A stretch of DNA of 64,000 bases from ZC4RG30 sp039932715 (GTDB lineage: Bacteria; Pseudomonadota; Gammaproteobacteria; Steroidobacterales; Steroidobacteraceae): the NCBI GenBank assembly GCA_039932715.1, contig JBDTPN010000004.1:62001-126000 (forward strand), read 5' to 3'. This document shows positions 34,434-44,718 of the stretch, piece after piece (the first letter of the stretch is position 1; each line of letters starts with the position of its first letter). A program made the position numbers and the translations under genes. The notes beneath the pieces were generated by a model, which was not told the DNA's origin, made no database searches, and saw nothing but the letters and a program-made list of their open reading frames with translations.

Positions 34434-34961
34434 TTGAAAAAATTGAACCTGATCTGCCTCGGAATTGCCGCTGCCTTTGCAGTAGGTGCCTTGGCCCAGG
34501 CGCCACCCTACGTGGCGCCGGACCAGATGGCACTGCTCAAGAGTAATGACCCGAAGCTGGCGGCCAACAAGAAACTGGTGTTCGACATGTGGCGCGTCAT
34601 CATCCAGGGAGCCCATGTGGAGCAGGCAGAGAAGTACTTCACCGCCACCTACATCCAGCACAACCCCAACGTGGCTTCGGGTCGTGACGAGCTGATCAAG
34701 TACATGAAGAACTCACGGCCGGTGCGCGACATCCAGCCCAAAATTATGTTTCCGGTGATCTCCATCATGGCCGAAGGAGACTTGGTCATGCTCGCCACTG
34801 TCAGCTACGCGGACGATCCGACCAAGCCGGGATCAAAATACGCGGGCACGCACTTCGACCTGTTCCGTGTCGAGAACGGGAAGATTGCCGAGCACTGGGA
34901 CAGTGTCGCCAAGGACCCTGCCGCCCTCAAGTTCGATCCCAACGCCCATAACAAGCCCTGA
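34434..34961 (+). CDS. Exported SnoaL/NTF2-like protein
   Basis: Protein of 175 residues with a signal peptide (LNLICLGIAAAFAVGALAQA). The mature domain contains LVFDMWRVIIQGAHVEQAEK, YIQHNPNVASGRDELIKYM and THFDLFRVENGKIAEHWDSV, the pattern of SnoaL-like polyketide-cyclase-related proteins commonly annotated in the periplasm. The start is TTG, with GGGGGT at ribosome-site distance. No ligand can be named. It follows the cyd operon by 38 bases and may be read from the same transcript. Confidence 0.78.
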   Translation: MKKLNLICLGIAAAFAVGALAQAPPYVAPDQMALLKSNDPKLAANKKLVFDMWRVIIQGAHVEQAEKYFTATYIQHNPNVASGRDELIKYMKNSRPVRDIQPKIMFPVISIMAEGDLVMLATVSYADDPTKPGSKYAGTHFDLFRVENGKIAEHWDSVAKDPAALKFDPNAHNKP

Positions 34962-34971
34962 GCTTCGGCAG

Positions 34972-35721
34972 CTACTTCACTTCGTAAACGAGGTTGACCG
35001 TCGTCAGGGTGTCGGTCTGCTTGAAGCCGGCAGGCGGATCGGTGTTGTGGCGCACGTTGAATGCGACTGCGAGCGCCATGCGGTCTGTCATTTTCACGAG
35101 CATTCCGATTTCATTCTTGAGAAATGTGTTTTCGGATGCGGCCTCGAAGGTGAAGTGATCGTAGACCGACGTGGTGGCGGTGAGCACATGGTCCCAGTCG
35201 AATCCGCCCACCAGCACCGCCGTATTGTCGGTGCCACCGGGAATCGGCACCAGCGTCACCGGATCAATCGAATCGCGCGTTTCGAACAGCTTGTAGCCCA
35301 CACCGACCTGCGCCGAGAACTTGGTCTTGTCCGTATCGACGAACTTGCGGCCGAAACCCGTGGATACCGAACCCTGGTAATTGAATCCGCTGAAGCGATC
35401 GTCCTCATAACGAAAGCCTCCATACCAGAAGTTCTTCACACTGAACGTGTGGCGTGACTCCCCGTAGACCTCCCAGCGCTGCGTGGTCGTGTCGCTATCA
35501 TTGGATGCGTAGACCCCGGAGAATCCCAGCTTGTGCTCCCAGTCGCCGGCCTTCTTGCCGACCTCGAGCTTCGCGTTGCCGCTCAGCGAATCGCTGTTGC
35601 CTGTCGCGTTGGCGATACCGACCTCTCCCTTGCCAGTCCATTGAGCAAACGCTGGCACCGCCGGCAACGCCAGTAACAACGCTGCTACTACGCCTGCAAT
35701 CCGAATCCTTTCGAGTGTCAT
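34972..35721 (-). CDS. DUF481 outer-membrane beta-barrel protein
   Basis: Protein of 249 residues with a signal peptide (RIAGVVAALLLALPAVPAFA) followed by a barrel of short strands: GKGEVGIANATGNSDSLSGN, HKLGFSGVYASNDSDTTTQR and FWYGGFRYEDDRFSGFNYQG. The ends TTVNLVYEVK are typical of DUF481 (YdiY-like). Function unknown. This is the intact relative of the broken DUF481 gene at 22216-23165. ATG at 35721. Confidence 0.85.
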   Translation of the reverse strand: MTLERIRIAGVVAALLLALPAVPAFAQWTGKGEVGIANATGNSDSLSGNAKLEVGKKAGDWEHKLGFSGVYASNDSDTTTQRWEVYGESRHTFSVKNFWYGGFRYEDDRFSGFNYQGSVSTGFGRKFVDTDKTKFSAQVGVGYKLFETRDSIDPVTLVPIPGGTDNTAVLVGGFDWDHVLTATTSVYDHFTFEAASENTFLKNEIGMLVKMTDRMALAVAFNVRHNTDPPAGFKQTDTLTTVNLVYEVK

Positions 35722-35736
35722 TGCATTTCTCCTGGT

Positions 35737-36684
35737 TTACCAACCCGATTCCATCTCGTATGGCACCGTGGTCAACACCGCTTCAATCTGGCGGATGTTG
35801 CCGTCGACGACCTTGAACACTTCTGCTATGTAGAACGAGAACGGCTGCCGGAACGTGGGCGCGACATCCACCAGCGGCCCGCCGGGCCGGTTGGTGAACT
35901 TCGGGATGCTGCCGTTGTGATCGAAGTAGCCCCAGCCGAAGGCCAGGCCCGTTACCCGATCCACCACGTCGAACCTACGCTCACGGATGTCCGTGACGAT
36001 CACCGAGAAGCCGGTGTCGAACTGGGCCTTGCAGCCCAGGTGCTGCATTGAATCTGCAGGAGCATCGGGGTTGTTGGCCATGATGCCGCCGTTTTCGCGC
36101 CGCTGGCAGTCCGGCGAGAAGGGCACATTGCGGCCACTCTCTTCGGTATCAAGGCCCGTGAAGTACGCGTTGCCAGCCGCGGCCAGGGTTGCGCGCGGCG
36201 AGCGCTTGTTCTCCGGAATCACCTGCATCATCAGGGGATGCGGCTCAGTGGGGACCTTGGCCGCTGCACCGGGCACTGGGCCTGCCGAAAGACTGCGATT
36301 GACCAGCACCTCGATCTGCGAGATCTGCTTGCCCATTTCGACCTTGAGACGCACGGCATACCAGTTGATGTTGCCGTTCTCGCTGATGCGGCCCAGCAGG
36401 CCGACCTGTTCGGTTTGCTCGTCGATGACATCCACGCGATAGGTGGGCATGGCCGATGCGGTTTGCCATAGCCCGTCCCCCAGCGCCAGGCGCACGCCGT
36501 TTTCGGTGTACTTGATGTTGCGGGTCGCGGGCAGGCTGGCAGCGTCATGCTTGACCAGCGCGTTGAGATAGGTGGTCATGAAACCGGCCAGGCACGCGCG
36601 GTTGCAGGAAATTTCTGCGGCAAATGCAGCTGAGGAGCAAAGCGACAACGCGGCGGCTGCCACACCGGACAACAGTGTTTTCAT
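35737..36684 (-). CDS. Exported protein, NTF2-like family of unknown function
   Basis: Protein of 315 residues with a signal peptide (LLSGVAAAALSLCSSAAFAA) and two cysteines just after it (ISCNRACLAGF). It contains TTYLNALVKHDAASLPATRN, ENGVRLALGDGLWQTASAMP and RLKVEMGKQISQIEVLVNRS, and a C-terminal part ending FSFYIAEVFKVVDGNIRQIE. I recall homologues with this DGLWxTAS pattern, but no function. The ATG at 36684 puts the signal peptide first; the longer frame upstream lacks sense. Divergent from a lipoprotein gene. Confidence 0.68.
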   Translation of the reverse strand: MKTLLSGVAAAALSLCSSAAFAAEISCNRACLAGFMTTYLNALVKHDAASLPATRNIKYTENGVRLALGDGLWQTASAMPTYRVDVIDEQTEQVGLLGRISENGNINWYAVRLKVEMGKQISQIEVLVNRSLSAGPVPGAAAKVPTEPHPLMMQVIPENKRSPRATLAAAGNAYFTGLDTEESGRNVPFSPDCQRRENGGIMANNPDAPADSMQHLGCKAQFDTGFSVIVTDIRERRFDVVDRVTGLAFGWGYFDHNGSIPKFTNRPGGPLVDVAPTFRQPFSFYIAEVFKVVDGNIRQIEAVLTTVPYEMESGW

Positions 36685-36792
36685 TTGATGACCCCGCTCG
36701 AAATTATTTTGCCGATTGTAGGGGTTGAGTTGCCATGTGTCTCGCTGGTCGCGCACACTGCCGCAACGCCACCAGAGGACAGGGAGAATCCA

Positions 36793-37275
36793 GTGCAGGA
36801 TCGCCAGATCACGTTCTTCATCCTTATGGCTGCAGCCGTGCTGGGCCTTTCGGGATGCGCGACTTTGCCAGATCCACTGGATGTGACAGTTGCGGGATTC
36901 GAACCGCTGCAGGGCGAAGGCATGGAATTGCGCATGCTGGTCAAGCTGCGTGTCCAGAATCCAAATGACAAGGAAATCGTCTACAACGGCGCGTCGGTTT
37001 CCATGGATGTGCAAAACAAGACATTCGCCACCGGCGTGACTGACATGTCAGGCACCGTGCCGCGCTTCGGCGAATCCGTCGTCGCGGTACCGGTCACGGC
37101 ATCGGCCATGCGCATGGCGCGTCAGGCGCTGGGCTTTCTCGGCGGCGGGGCCATGCCCGAGAAGGTGCACTACAAGTTGAGCGGCAAGTTGCACACCAGC
37201 TCCATGAATTCGGTGCGGTTCACCAACGAAGGTGAACTGGATCTGCCGAAGATGTCGCCGGCGACTCCGCCCTAA
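36793..37275 (+). CDS. LEA14-like (WHy domain) lipoprotein
   Basis: Lipoprotein of 160 residues: signal peptide with lipobox LGLSGC (TLPDPLDV follows), then a WHy/LEA-2 domain: LRMLVKLRVQNPNDKEIVYN, VSMDVQNKTFATGVTDMSGT and VHYKLSGKLHTS. Such proteins are linked to desiccation or envelope stress. The GTG at 36793 is chosen; AGGGAGA precedes it and it yields the correct lipoprotein N-terminus. Convergent with the next gene, ends overlapping by four bases. Confidence 0.8.
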   Translation: MQDRQITFFILMAAAVLGLSGCATLPDPLDVTVAGFEPLQGEGMELRMLVKLRVQNPNDKEIVYNGASVSMDVQNKTFATGVTDMSGTVPRFGESVVAVPVTASAMRMARQALGFLGGGAMPEKVHYKLSGKLHTSSMNSVRFTNEGELDLPKMSPATPP

Positions 37276-37679
37276 TTTGCGCCACCCGGGCTAGCCGTGG
37301 CGAGCGGCATGCCGAAGGCATCGCGAAGATAGCGCAAGGTGATCGGCTGGTTGGAAATGGGTGCCTTGATCTGCGGCGAGGCATAGAGACCGCTGCGCGG
37401 CGACCATTTGGCTTCACTGCGATCAAACGTGCATAGCCAGCGTATGGGCAGCCTGAATTCGGCATGATCGGTTTCGGGTCTTTGGCCTTTGAGCACCACC
37501 CCCACGCCCACATACCCGCGCCCCGGCAGGTATGCGGCGATGGTGTCTCCAGGCAGGAACTCGGAAATCGCATCCAGTGCGCGCGGGCAGCCAGCCGAGA
37601 TGAATCCGAATCGCCGGATTTTTTCCCAGCTCTGGCTGCCCCGTTCCTGCACGTTGAGGAAGAAGATGCTGCTTCCCAT
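37272..37679 (-). CDS. EVE/PUA-like domain protein
   Basis: Protein of 135 residues: SQSWEKIRRFGFISAGC, ISEFLPGDTIAAYLPGRGYV, GVGVVLKGQRPETDHAEFRL and IRWLCTFDRSEAKW. The order FISAG - PGD.I.AYLPG.GYVGVG.V resembles EVE-type PUA-like folds that read modified bases, often beside restriction genes. No nuclease partner is nearby. The assignment is by pattern only. Confidence 0.5.
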   Translation of the reverse strand: MGSSIFFLNVQERGSQSWEKIRRFGFISAGCPRALDAISEFLPGDTIAAYLPGRGYVGVGVVLKGQRPETDHAEFRLPIRWLCTFDRSEAKWSPRSGLYASPQIKAPISNQPITLRYLRDAFGMPLATASPGGAN

Positions 37680-37681
37680 TG

Positions 37682-38752
37682 TTACCGGGTCAATACCAGT
37701 GGTGTATTGATGGGCCCCTGCATCCAGGTGCCAGTGATCGTCTTCCCCGCCAACGTGCCGTTGTACTCACCCTTGACTGCATCCACCTTCACCATCAGCT
37801 TGCCATCCTTGAAGCTCGCGTCCGTAATGGCGATGTTCATCGCCTTCTGGTCAGGGCTGTCGATGTATCCCACGTACTGCCCGTTGTCGCTGGTGCCGAA
37901 CCTCAACACCATCGACAGAACGACCTTCTGGCCGCCATTTGGCGGTGTAATTTCGAGCTTGCCTTTCCACGAGCCATTGAGTGCCGCAAATTCTTCGGTG
38001 CTGAACTTGAGCGGATACACCTTTGCCTTATATTCGCCGTGCTTCAGGTTCAGCGGCAGTCCCTCCGGAGGCACGCCGGGCCCGGCAATCTTGAGCATTC
38101 CGTTGAGCTGGTTGGGGACAAGGGTTGCGGCGTATCCGGCCCGGAGTCGCGGCACGTTGAGGCTCAACCTGGTGCCATCGAATTCCAGATCAGTGATGGG
38201 CGAATCCGTCAGGCCCTGGTCCGGAATGCCGAAAGTACCGACCAATTCGCCCTTGTCGTTCTTCTTGAACTGGAACACCGTGTTGACGGGGCTGGGGCCC
38301 ACCGTGACCGTGCCAAGCCAATCGCCGTTGAGGGCGTCCATTGCAGCCTTCGTCATGACTGGCTTCTGGTATGGGCTTAACACCAGCGGCAGCGCACCGC
38401 CCGGCTGCGTCCACTGACCGTTGATCTTCCCGTCCTTCAGTACGCCGGCATAGGAGCCGCTCAGAGCGGCAACCTGCAACTTCACATTGCTGCCATCCCA
38501 GGTCACGCCAGTGGCTGGCGTGTTCTTGATGGCGCCATTGTCCGGCGAGTTGAGCACCGCCGTGTATGCACCCTTCGCGTCCTTGGCGAAGGTGAACTGG
38601 ATGGTCAGCGAGTTCTTGGGATCAACCGCCAGCTTTCCCTGCCATACACCCGCGAGATCCGCTGCAGCGGGTGCCGCAGCTGCGGCGGCCATTGCACCAG
38701 TGCTTGCCAGCAACAATGTGGCCAGCGCGGTCGTCCTTATCCATTTATACAT
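37682..38752 (-). CDS. Secreted protein with three homologous repeats, efflux operon
   Basis: Protein of 356 residues with a signal peptide (TTALATLLLASTGAMAAAAA). Three similar units of about 110 residues each start with LAGVWQGKLAV, LNGDWLGTVTVG and LNGSWKGKLEIT and contain VFQFKKNDKGELVGTFGIPD or RFGTSDNGQYVGYIDSPD; each resembles a small beta-barrel or lipocalin-like module. The unit ends GTWMQGPINTPLVLTR. It follows the MacB-type permease gene by 17 bases on the same strand, so it is probably part of the export operon; I cannot name its function. Confidence 0.7.
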   Translation of the reverse strand: MYKWIRTTALATLLLASTGAMAAAAAAPAAADLAGVWQGKLAVDPKNSLTIQFTFAKDAKGAYTAVLNSPDNGAIKNTPATGVTWDGSNVKLQVAALSGSYAGVLKDGKINGQWTQPGGALPLVLSPYQKPVMTKAAMDALNGDWLGTVTVGPSPVNTVFQFKKNDKGELVGTFGIPDQGLTDSPITDLEFDGTRLSLNVPRLRAGYAATLVPNQLNGMLKIAGPGVPPEGLPLNLKHGEYKAKVYPLKFSTEEFAALNGSWKGKLEITPPNGGQKVVLSMVLRFGTSDNGQYVGYIDSPDQKAMNIAITDASFKDGKLMVKVDAVKGEYNGTLAGKTITGTWMQGPINTPLVLTR

Positions 38753-38769
38753 GATGTCTCCCCTTTGAA

Positions 38770-41217
38770 TCAGACGTGTCTCAAAGCGTTTACAGGATCG
38801 GCGCTGGCGGTCCGATAGGACTGCGCAGCGACGGTAACAAAGGCAACGACAGCAGCGACAATCGCGGACACAAGGAAGATCAGCGGATTGATCCCCGCCT
38901 TGTACGCGAATGTGGACAGCCACTCATCAATGGCAAAGTAGGAAATGACGGCGGCCAGCACTGCCGCGATCAGCACCAGGACCATGATCGGCTTTGCCAG
39001 CAATCCGATGATCTGCCAGGTGGTGGCCCCCAGCACCTTACGCGTGCCGATCTCGCGGGTGCGCATTTCGGTAGTAAATGACGCCAGTCCGAACAGGCCA
39101 AGGCAAGCGATAAAGATGCAGATGGCTGCAAAAATCGCTATCAGCTTCAGCAGCTGGTTCTCGGACTTGTAGAGTTTGTCCAGCGAATCGTCGAGGAAGG
39201 TGTATTCGAACGGATGCCTGGCGTCGGCGTCGGCCATTATCTTTTCGATGAACCCCAGGGTCTGGGAGATGCCCTCGGACGAGATCTTGATCACCAGGTA
39301 GTTCTGGATGAACGGCTTGTTGATGTCCGCCATGCCACTGAGGTCCATGTTCAATGGGTACACCGCCAGCGGTTCAATCAATGTGTGCAGTGACTTGAAA
39401 TTGAAGTCCTGGACTACACCGATGACGCGGCCGCTCTCGCCACGCACAGTCACCTGCTTGCCTAGAGGGCTGGTCCAGCCCATCTTGCGTACCAGGGCTT
39501 CATTCACCAGCACATTCGTGCCCACATCGGTCAGCAGGCGCTTGGAGAGATCACGGCCCTGCAGCACCTTCAGACCCAGCACATCCACGAACCCTTCGCC
39601 GATGGGAAAGTTGTTGAGCTGCGTGGGCTCGATTTTTCCGTCTTCCTGCTCCACCTGTGCCAGGTTCACCGGCGTACCAGCTGATCCCGGTGGCGAGGCG
39701 GCAATGGCGACTCCAAGAATATGGCTGTTCTTGAGCAGCTCACTCTTGATGGTCGACCACTTATCGATGGTCGGCGCACCACGCATGGTGACGATGAGGC
39801 GATGCTCTTTTTCAAAGCCCAGAGATCTGTTGGCCACATAGCGCATTTGTGCACCCATCAGCAGAGTGCTGGCGATCACGGCCGCCGAAATGGTGAACTG
39901 CAGCAACACCAGCGCTTCGCGCAGGCGCAGGTTGGCCTTGCCCGCGTTCTGCTTGCCCGTAAGCGCAGTCAGCGGAGCCCAGGACGAGAGGTAGAAGGCC
40001 GGATAGGCTCCTGACAGCAAGCCCATCGCCACACTGAGGCCAATCAACCATAGACCGAGCGTCGGGTCCTTGAGCAGGTCGAAATGCACCTGGTTTCCCA
40101 TCAGGGAATTGATGGGCGTCAGCGTCAGCACCACTTCGACGATCACCACGCCCAGCACCATGGCGATCACCGAAAACAGCACTGCTTCTGCGAGGAACTG
40201 GATGGCAAGCGATGCCCGCGTCGCCCCGAGGATCTTGCGGATGCCCACTGAACGGGCACGTCGCGTGGCGCGTGCCGTGGCCAGGTTCATGTAATTTATG
40301 CAGGCGACCAGCAGGATGAACAGCGCCACCGCGGCACAGCCGTACAGGTAGATCCGGTTGCCGGTGGGCAGGTTGTCCTGGACCTCGGTCTGCAGGTGCA
40401 CATCCGCCAGCGGCTGCAACCAACTGTGCCATTCGGCCTTGTAGGATTTGCCGATGTCCTCCATGTATTTTTTCCAGAACTCATCGTTCATCCGCGCCCA
40501 GTCGGCGGGCTTGAATCCCGGCGCCATCAGCAGATAGGTGAAGTTGCCGATTCCAAAGAGTTGCTGCCGGCGAACCGAAGGATTGTCGGAATCGCGCAGA
40601 AACGGCAGGTTCTCGGACCAGAGGATGTCGTACTTGAGGTGTGTATTCTGCGGCTGGTCGGCAAATACCATCGTTATCTTCTGGTTCACGCCGCCGTCGG
40701 TGGTAATCAGCTCCCCCATGGGATTGGCGTTGCCGAAATACTTGTGGGCGAAGGTTTCGCTGACTGCGATGGACCCCTGCTCCTTGAGGGCTGTTTTCGG
40801 GTCACCGTAAATGACTTTGGGAGGGAACAGCTCAAAGACATTATCACTGACGAAATAGCTGTTTTCCCAGTAGAAGACATCGTCACCGTGCCGCACGGCA
40901 ACGCCGCCGCGGTTGGAGTTGCTCTGGAACCGCACATAGTCCAGGACCGCTTCCGGATATTCCGCCTTCATCATCGGCCCGATGACGCGCGAAGTCGCCG
41001 CGAACTTGTCGTTGGCGCCACCGGTGGTGAACTCGTTGACCAGGCGATAGATGTTCTTGTACTTGGGATAGTGCTGGTCGTAGGTCAGTTCACTGCGCAG
41101 GAACAGGGCCAGGATCAGGCAACAGGCGATGCCCAGTGACAGGCCGGCAATATTGATTGCCGCATAGAGCTTCTCCCGGCGCAGCATGCGCAACAACACC
41201 AGAAAGTAGTTGTTCAT
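38770..41217 (-). CDS. ABC transporter permease, MacB/FtsX type (two FtsX units)
   Basis: Inner-membrane permease of 815 residues. N-terminal TM (INIAGLSLGIACCLILALFL) and periplasmic MacB-PCD domain (about 40-280) precede three TMs of the first FtsX core (LVACINYMNLATARATRRAR and VGIRKILGATRASLAIQFLA). The second half repeats the layout: ISAAVIASTLLMGAQMRYVA, a periplasmic domain, and a C-terminal FtsX with FTTEMRTREIGTRKVLGATT. MacB-type systems move peptides, antibiotics or lipoproteins outward. The start overlaps the ATPase gene by four bases. Confidence 0.92.
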   Translation of the reverse strand: MNNYFLVLLRMLRREKLYAAINIAGLSLGIACCLILALFLRSELTYDQHYPKYKNIYRLVNEFTTGGANDKFAATSRVIGPMMKAEYPEAVLDYVRFQSNSNRGGVAVRHGDDVFYWENSYFVSDNVFELFPPKVIYGDPKTALKEQGSIAVSETFAHKYFGNANPMGELITTDGGVNQKITMVFADQPQNTHLKYDILWSENLPFLRDSDNPSVRRQQLFGIGNFTYLLMAPGFKPADWARMNDEFWKKYMEDIGKSYKAEWHSWLQPLADVHLQTEVQDNLPTGNRIYLYGCAAVALFILLVACINYMNLATARATRRARSVGIRKILGATRASLAIQFLAEAVLFSVIAMVLGVVIVEVVLTLTPINSLMGNQVHFDLLKDPTLGLWLIGLSVAMGLLSGAYPAFYLSSWAPLTALTGKQNAGKANLRLREALVLLQFTISAAVIASTLLMGAQMRYVANRSLGFEKEHRLIVTMRGAPTIDKWSTIKSELLKNSHILGVAIAASPPGSAGTPVNLAQVEQEDGKIEPTQLNNFPIGEGFVDVLGLKVLQGRDLSKRLLTDVGTNVLVNEALVRKMGWTSPLGKQVTVRGESGRVIGVVQDFNFKSLHTLIEPLAVYPLNMDLSGMADINKPFIQNYLVIKISSEGISQTLGFIEKIMADADARHPFEYTFLDDSLDKLYKSENQLLKLIAIFAAICIFIACLGLFGLASFTTEMRTREIGTRKVLGATTWQIIGLLAKPIMVLVLIAAVLAAVISYFAIDEWLSTFAYKAGINPLIFLVSAIVAAVVAFVTVAAQSYRTASADPVNALRHV

Positions 41218-41903
41218 GCTAGGGCACTCGTTGACTTGTCGGACACCACATGACCATCCAGCAGGTTGACGATGCGACTGCTGAATGAGGCGTTGGACGC
41301 AGAGTGGGTCACCATCAGTATGGTCGTGCCCTCCTCGTTGAGCTTGAGCAGCATTTTCATGACCTCATCACCATGCTCTGAGTCAAGGTTTCCCGTGGGT
41401 TCATCGGCAAGGATCAGGTTGGGCTTGTTGACCAGCGCGCGCGCAACCGCTACACGCTGCTGCTGGCCACCGGACAGTTGCGCCGGGAAGTGATCGCGGC
41501 GGTGCGCGATATCCATCTTCTCCATGACGGCCTCGACGCGCGCCCTGCGGTCATGCGAAGGGGCGTTGCCGTAGATCAGCGGCAGCTCCACGTTTTCATA
41601 GACGGTGAGTTCGTCTATGAGGTTGAAGCTCTGAAAGACGAAGCCAATGTGGGATTTGCGGATCACGGCGCGTCTGCTTTCGGGATAACCGGAGACGTCT
41701 TCGCCCAGGAACCTGTAGGTGCCATCGCTGGGGCTGTCGATCAGCCCGAGGATATGCAGCAACGTGGATTTTCCGCAGCCGGACGGCCCCATGATCGATA
41801 CGAACTCGCCTTCACTCAGTGTGAAGTTGATGCCGTCGACGGCAGTGGTCTCCACGACATCCGTGCGGTAGATCTTCTTCAGGTTCTGGGTTTCGATGAT
41901 CAT
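41214..41903 (-). CDS. ABC transporter ATP-binding protein, MacB/LolD type
   Basis: ATPase subunit of 229 residues. Walker A GPSGCGKST, Q loop FVFQSFNLID, ABC signature LSGGQQQR, Walker B LILADEPTGNLDSE and the switch histidine in MVTHSA are all present. It belongs with the adaptor (41900-43186) and the permease (38770-41217), overlapping both by four bases. Confidence 0.96.
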   Translation of the reverse strand: MIIETQNLKKIYRTDVVETTAVDGINFTLSEGEFVSIMGPSGCGKSTLLHILGLIDSPSDGTYRFLGEDVSGYPESRRAVIRKSHIGFVFQSFNLIDELTVYENVELPLIYGNAPSHDRRARVEAVMEKMDIAHRRDHFPAQLSGGQQQRVAVARALVNKPNLILADEPTGNLDSEHGDEVMKMLLKLNEEGTTILMVTHSASNASFSSRIVNLLDGHVVSDKSTSALA

Positions 41904-43186
41904 TTCTTTTCCTGGGTGGTTTGAACGGCTTCGCTGAATTTCAGTTCTTCAGCATTGTTGTAGGTGTCATAGCCCGAAGTGATGATGCGATCGCCCTCGG
42001 TCAGTCCCTCGAGCACTTCAACCTGGCGCGGGTTCTGCCGCCCAAGCTTTACGTCGACGCGGTGCGCGGACTTGCCGTCCTTCGCGATGAGGTACACCCA
42101 GCGGCCGCCGGTCTGCTGGTAGTACCCACCCTTGGAGGCGATGAGGGTCTGCGAGGGCGCGCCGAAGCTCAGTTCCACGGTGACGGTCTGGCCGCGCTTG
42201 AGCGTGTCGGGTACGGCATCGACAAACACAATGTCGGCTTCGAACAGACTGTTCTTCACTTCCGGGTAGACCTTCTGCACCTTGACCTCCCAGCTCTTGC
42301 CGTCGAGGGTCACGTGCCCGGGTGTATCGACCACCACACGGCTGATGTAGAGCTGATCGATGCGCGCGCGGATCTTGAACTTGTCGAGCAGGTCGATCTG
42401 GCCGATGCGCTGGCCACGGTTGATGTTCTGTCCCACCTGCGCGTCGATGGTAGAGAGATAGCCGGAAATGGGAGCGCGCACCTCGAGGCTCTGCACAATG
42501 CGATTGAGCAGCTCCATGTTCTCGTTGAGGCGCACGATGGATTTCTTGGCCTGCGCGATCTGGTTGGCGCTGAGGATTTCTTCCTGGCGCATGCGTTCCG
42601 TCAGCAGCAGGCGCCGGTGTTTGAGATATGCCAGCTGATCGCGCGTGGTTTCAAATTGTTCCCGGGAAATCGGGCTGTCGGGAGTCTTCATCAACGTGTC
42701 ATAGCGCTTGAACCTGGCTTCGACGTCGATGATCTCGTGGTCCAGGTCCAGCAGGGCCTCCTGCTGCAGCAGGCTGCTGCGCGCGCTGTTGAATTCCGTG
42801 TTGCGGTTGGTGTCCAGCGTCTCGAGCAGCCGCGTCTCGGTTTCAATGGAGGTGCGCTGCGCCTGGGCATTGGAGAAACGCAGGATCAGGTCGCCCTTCT
42901 CCACGTGCGCGCCGCCTTCAGCGAAGATCTTCTCCACCCGGCCGCCTTCTTCTATATCCAGGTACACCGAAGTAAAGGGCTCTACCGACCCGTCGAAGGG
43001 GTAGTACTCACGGAATGTTCCCGTGGCGACCACGCCCGTGGTGATGCGTGTGGAATCGATGCGCAGGCGCGAACCGCCGGAGCGGCTATACAACTGCCAG
43101 AGGACCACCGCGGCCACCAGGGCCAGCATCCCCCAGATCACCCACTGCTTTGCAGAGCGGGGTTTCTTCTCAATAGGTTTATCCAC
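41900..43186 (-). CDS. Efflux periplasmic adaptor (HlyD/MacA type)
   Basis: Membrane-fusion protein of 428 residues: N-terminal TM (VIWGMLALVAAVVLWQLYSR), lipoyl-like domain, a long coiled-coil hairpin (about 110-245, rich in Glu/Arg/Leu), the return lipoyl half LEVRAPISGYLSTIDAQVGQ, then beta-barrel and C-terminal domains (VEVLEGLTEGDRIITSG). Links the inner-membrane ABC permease to an outer-membrane channel, which is not encoded in the window. The annotated start is GTG at 43186, but the predicted sigma-54 transcription start falls at about 43188, so an internal start (ATG at residue 20) should be considered. Confidence 0.9.
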   Translation of the reverse strand: MDKPIEKKPRSAKQWVIWGMLALVAAVVLWQLYSRSGGSRLRIDSTRITTGVVATGTFREYYPFDGSVEPFTSVYLDIEEGGRVEKIFAEGGAHVEKGDLILRFSNAQAQRTSIETETRLLETLDTNRNTEFNSARSSLLQQEALLDLDHEIIDVEARFKRYDTLMKTPDSPISREQFETTRDQLAYLKHRRLLLTERMRQEEILSANQIAQAKKSIVRLNENMELLNRIVQSLEVRAPISGYLSTIDAQVGQNINRGQRIGQIDLLDKFKIRARIDQLYISRVVVDTPGHVTLDGKSWEVKVQKVYPEVKNSLFEADIVFVDAVPDTLKRGQTVTVELSFGAPSQTLIASKGGYYQQTGGRWVYLIAKDGKSAHRVDVKLGRQNPRQVEVLEGLTEGDRIITSGYDTYNNAEELKFSEAVQTTQEKK

Positions 43187-43198
43187 GCATCGCTACAT

Positions 43199-43214
43199 TC
43201 CAAACTCCGTGCCA
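43199..43214 (-). promoter_or_regulatory. Sigma-54-like promoter of the efflux operon
   Basis: On the minus strand TGGCACG-GAGT-TTGGA: the -24 box is a perfect match to TGGCACG and the spacing to the -12 box is correct, but the -12 box has TTGG where TTGC is expected. The adjacent divergent gene encodes a sigma-54-type activator, and symmetric TGTTCC sites lie 90-140 bases upstream, which supports it. The implied transcription start near 43188 leaves almost no leader before the GTG. Confidence 0.5.
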
Positions 43215-43218
43215 TTTT

Positions 43219-43230
43219 GGAACATGTTCC
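43219..43230. promoter_or_regulatory. Perfect GGAACATGTTCC palindrome
   Basis: A perfect 12-base palindrome five bases upstream of the sigma-54-like -24 box, with a further TGTTCT half at 43237-43242. Shares the half site TGTTCC with the dyads near the regulator gene, so probably bound by the same protein; its position next to the promoter could allow repression. Confidence 0.55.
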
Positions 43231-43300
43231 TATATGTGTTCTAAATCAGCTATTTAAGATCAATTCACATAGGCAGGCGATAACCTTCTGGCCATACAAC

Positions 43301-43338
43301 TGTTCCGATTTGGAACGATAGATGTTCCAATAGGACAC
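43301..43338. promoter_or_regulatory. Two TGTTCC dyads, candidate binding sites of the NtrC-type regulator
   Basis: TGTTCC-GATTT-GGAAC (43301-43316) is symmetric, and TGTTCC-AATA-GGACA (43323-43337) is nearly so. They lie just before the regulator start at 43342 and 110-150 bases upstream of the predicted sigma-54 start of the efflux operon, a normal enhancer distance. Could also autoregulate the regulator gene. Confidence 0.6.
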
Positions 43339-43341
43339 GCA

Positions 43342-44704
<1,363 letters not shown>

Positions 44705-44718
<14 letters not shown>

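Noticed and set aside
41921..43321. 466-codon plus-strand frame opposite the efflux adaptor gene
   Set aside because: No recognisable domain or signal; antisense of a well supported adaptor gene.
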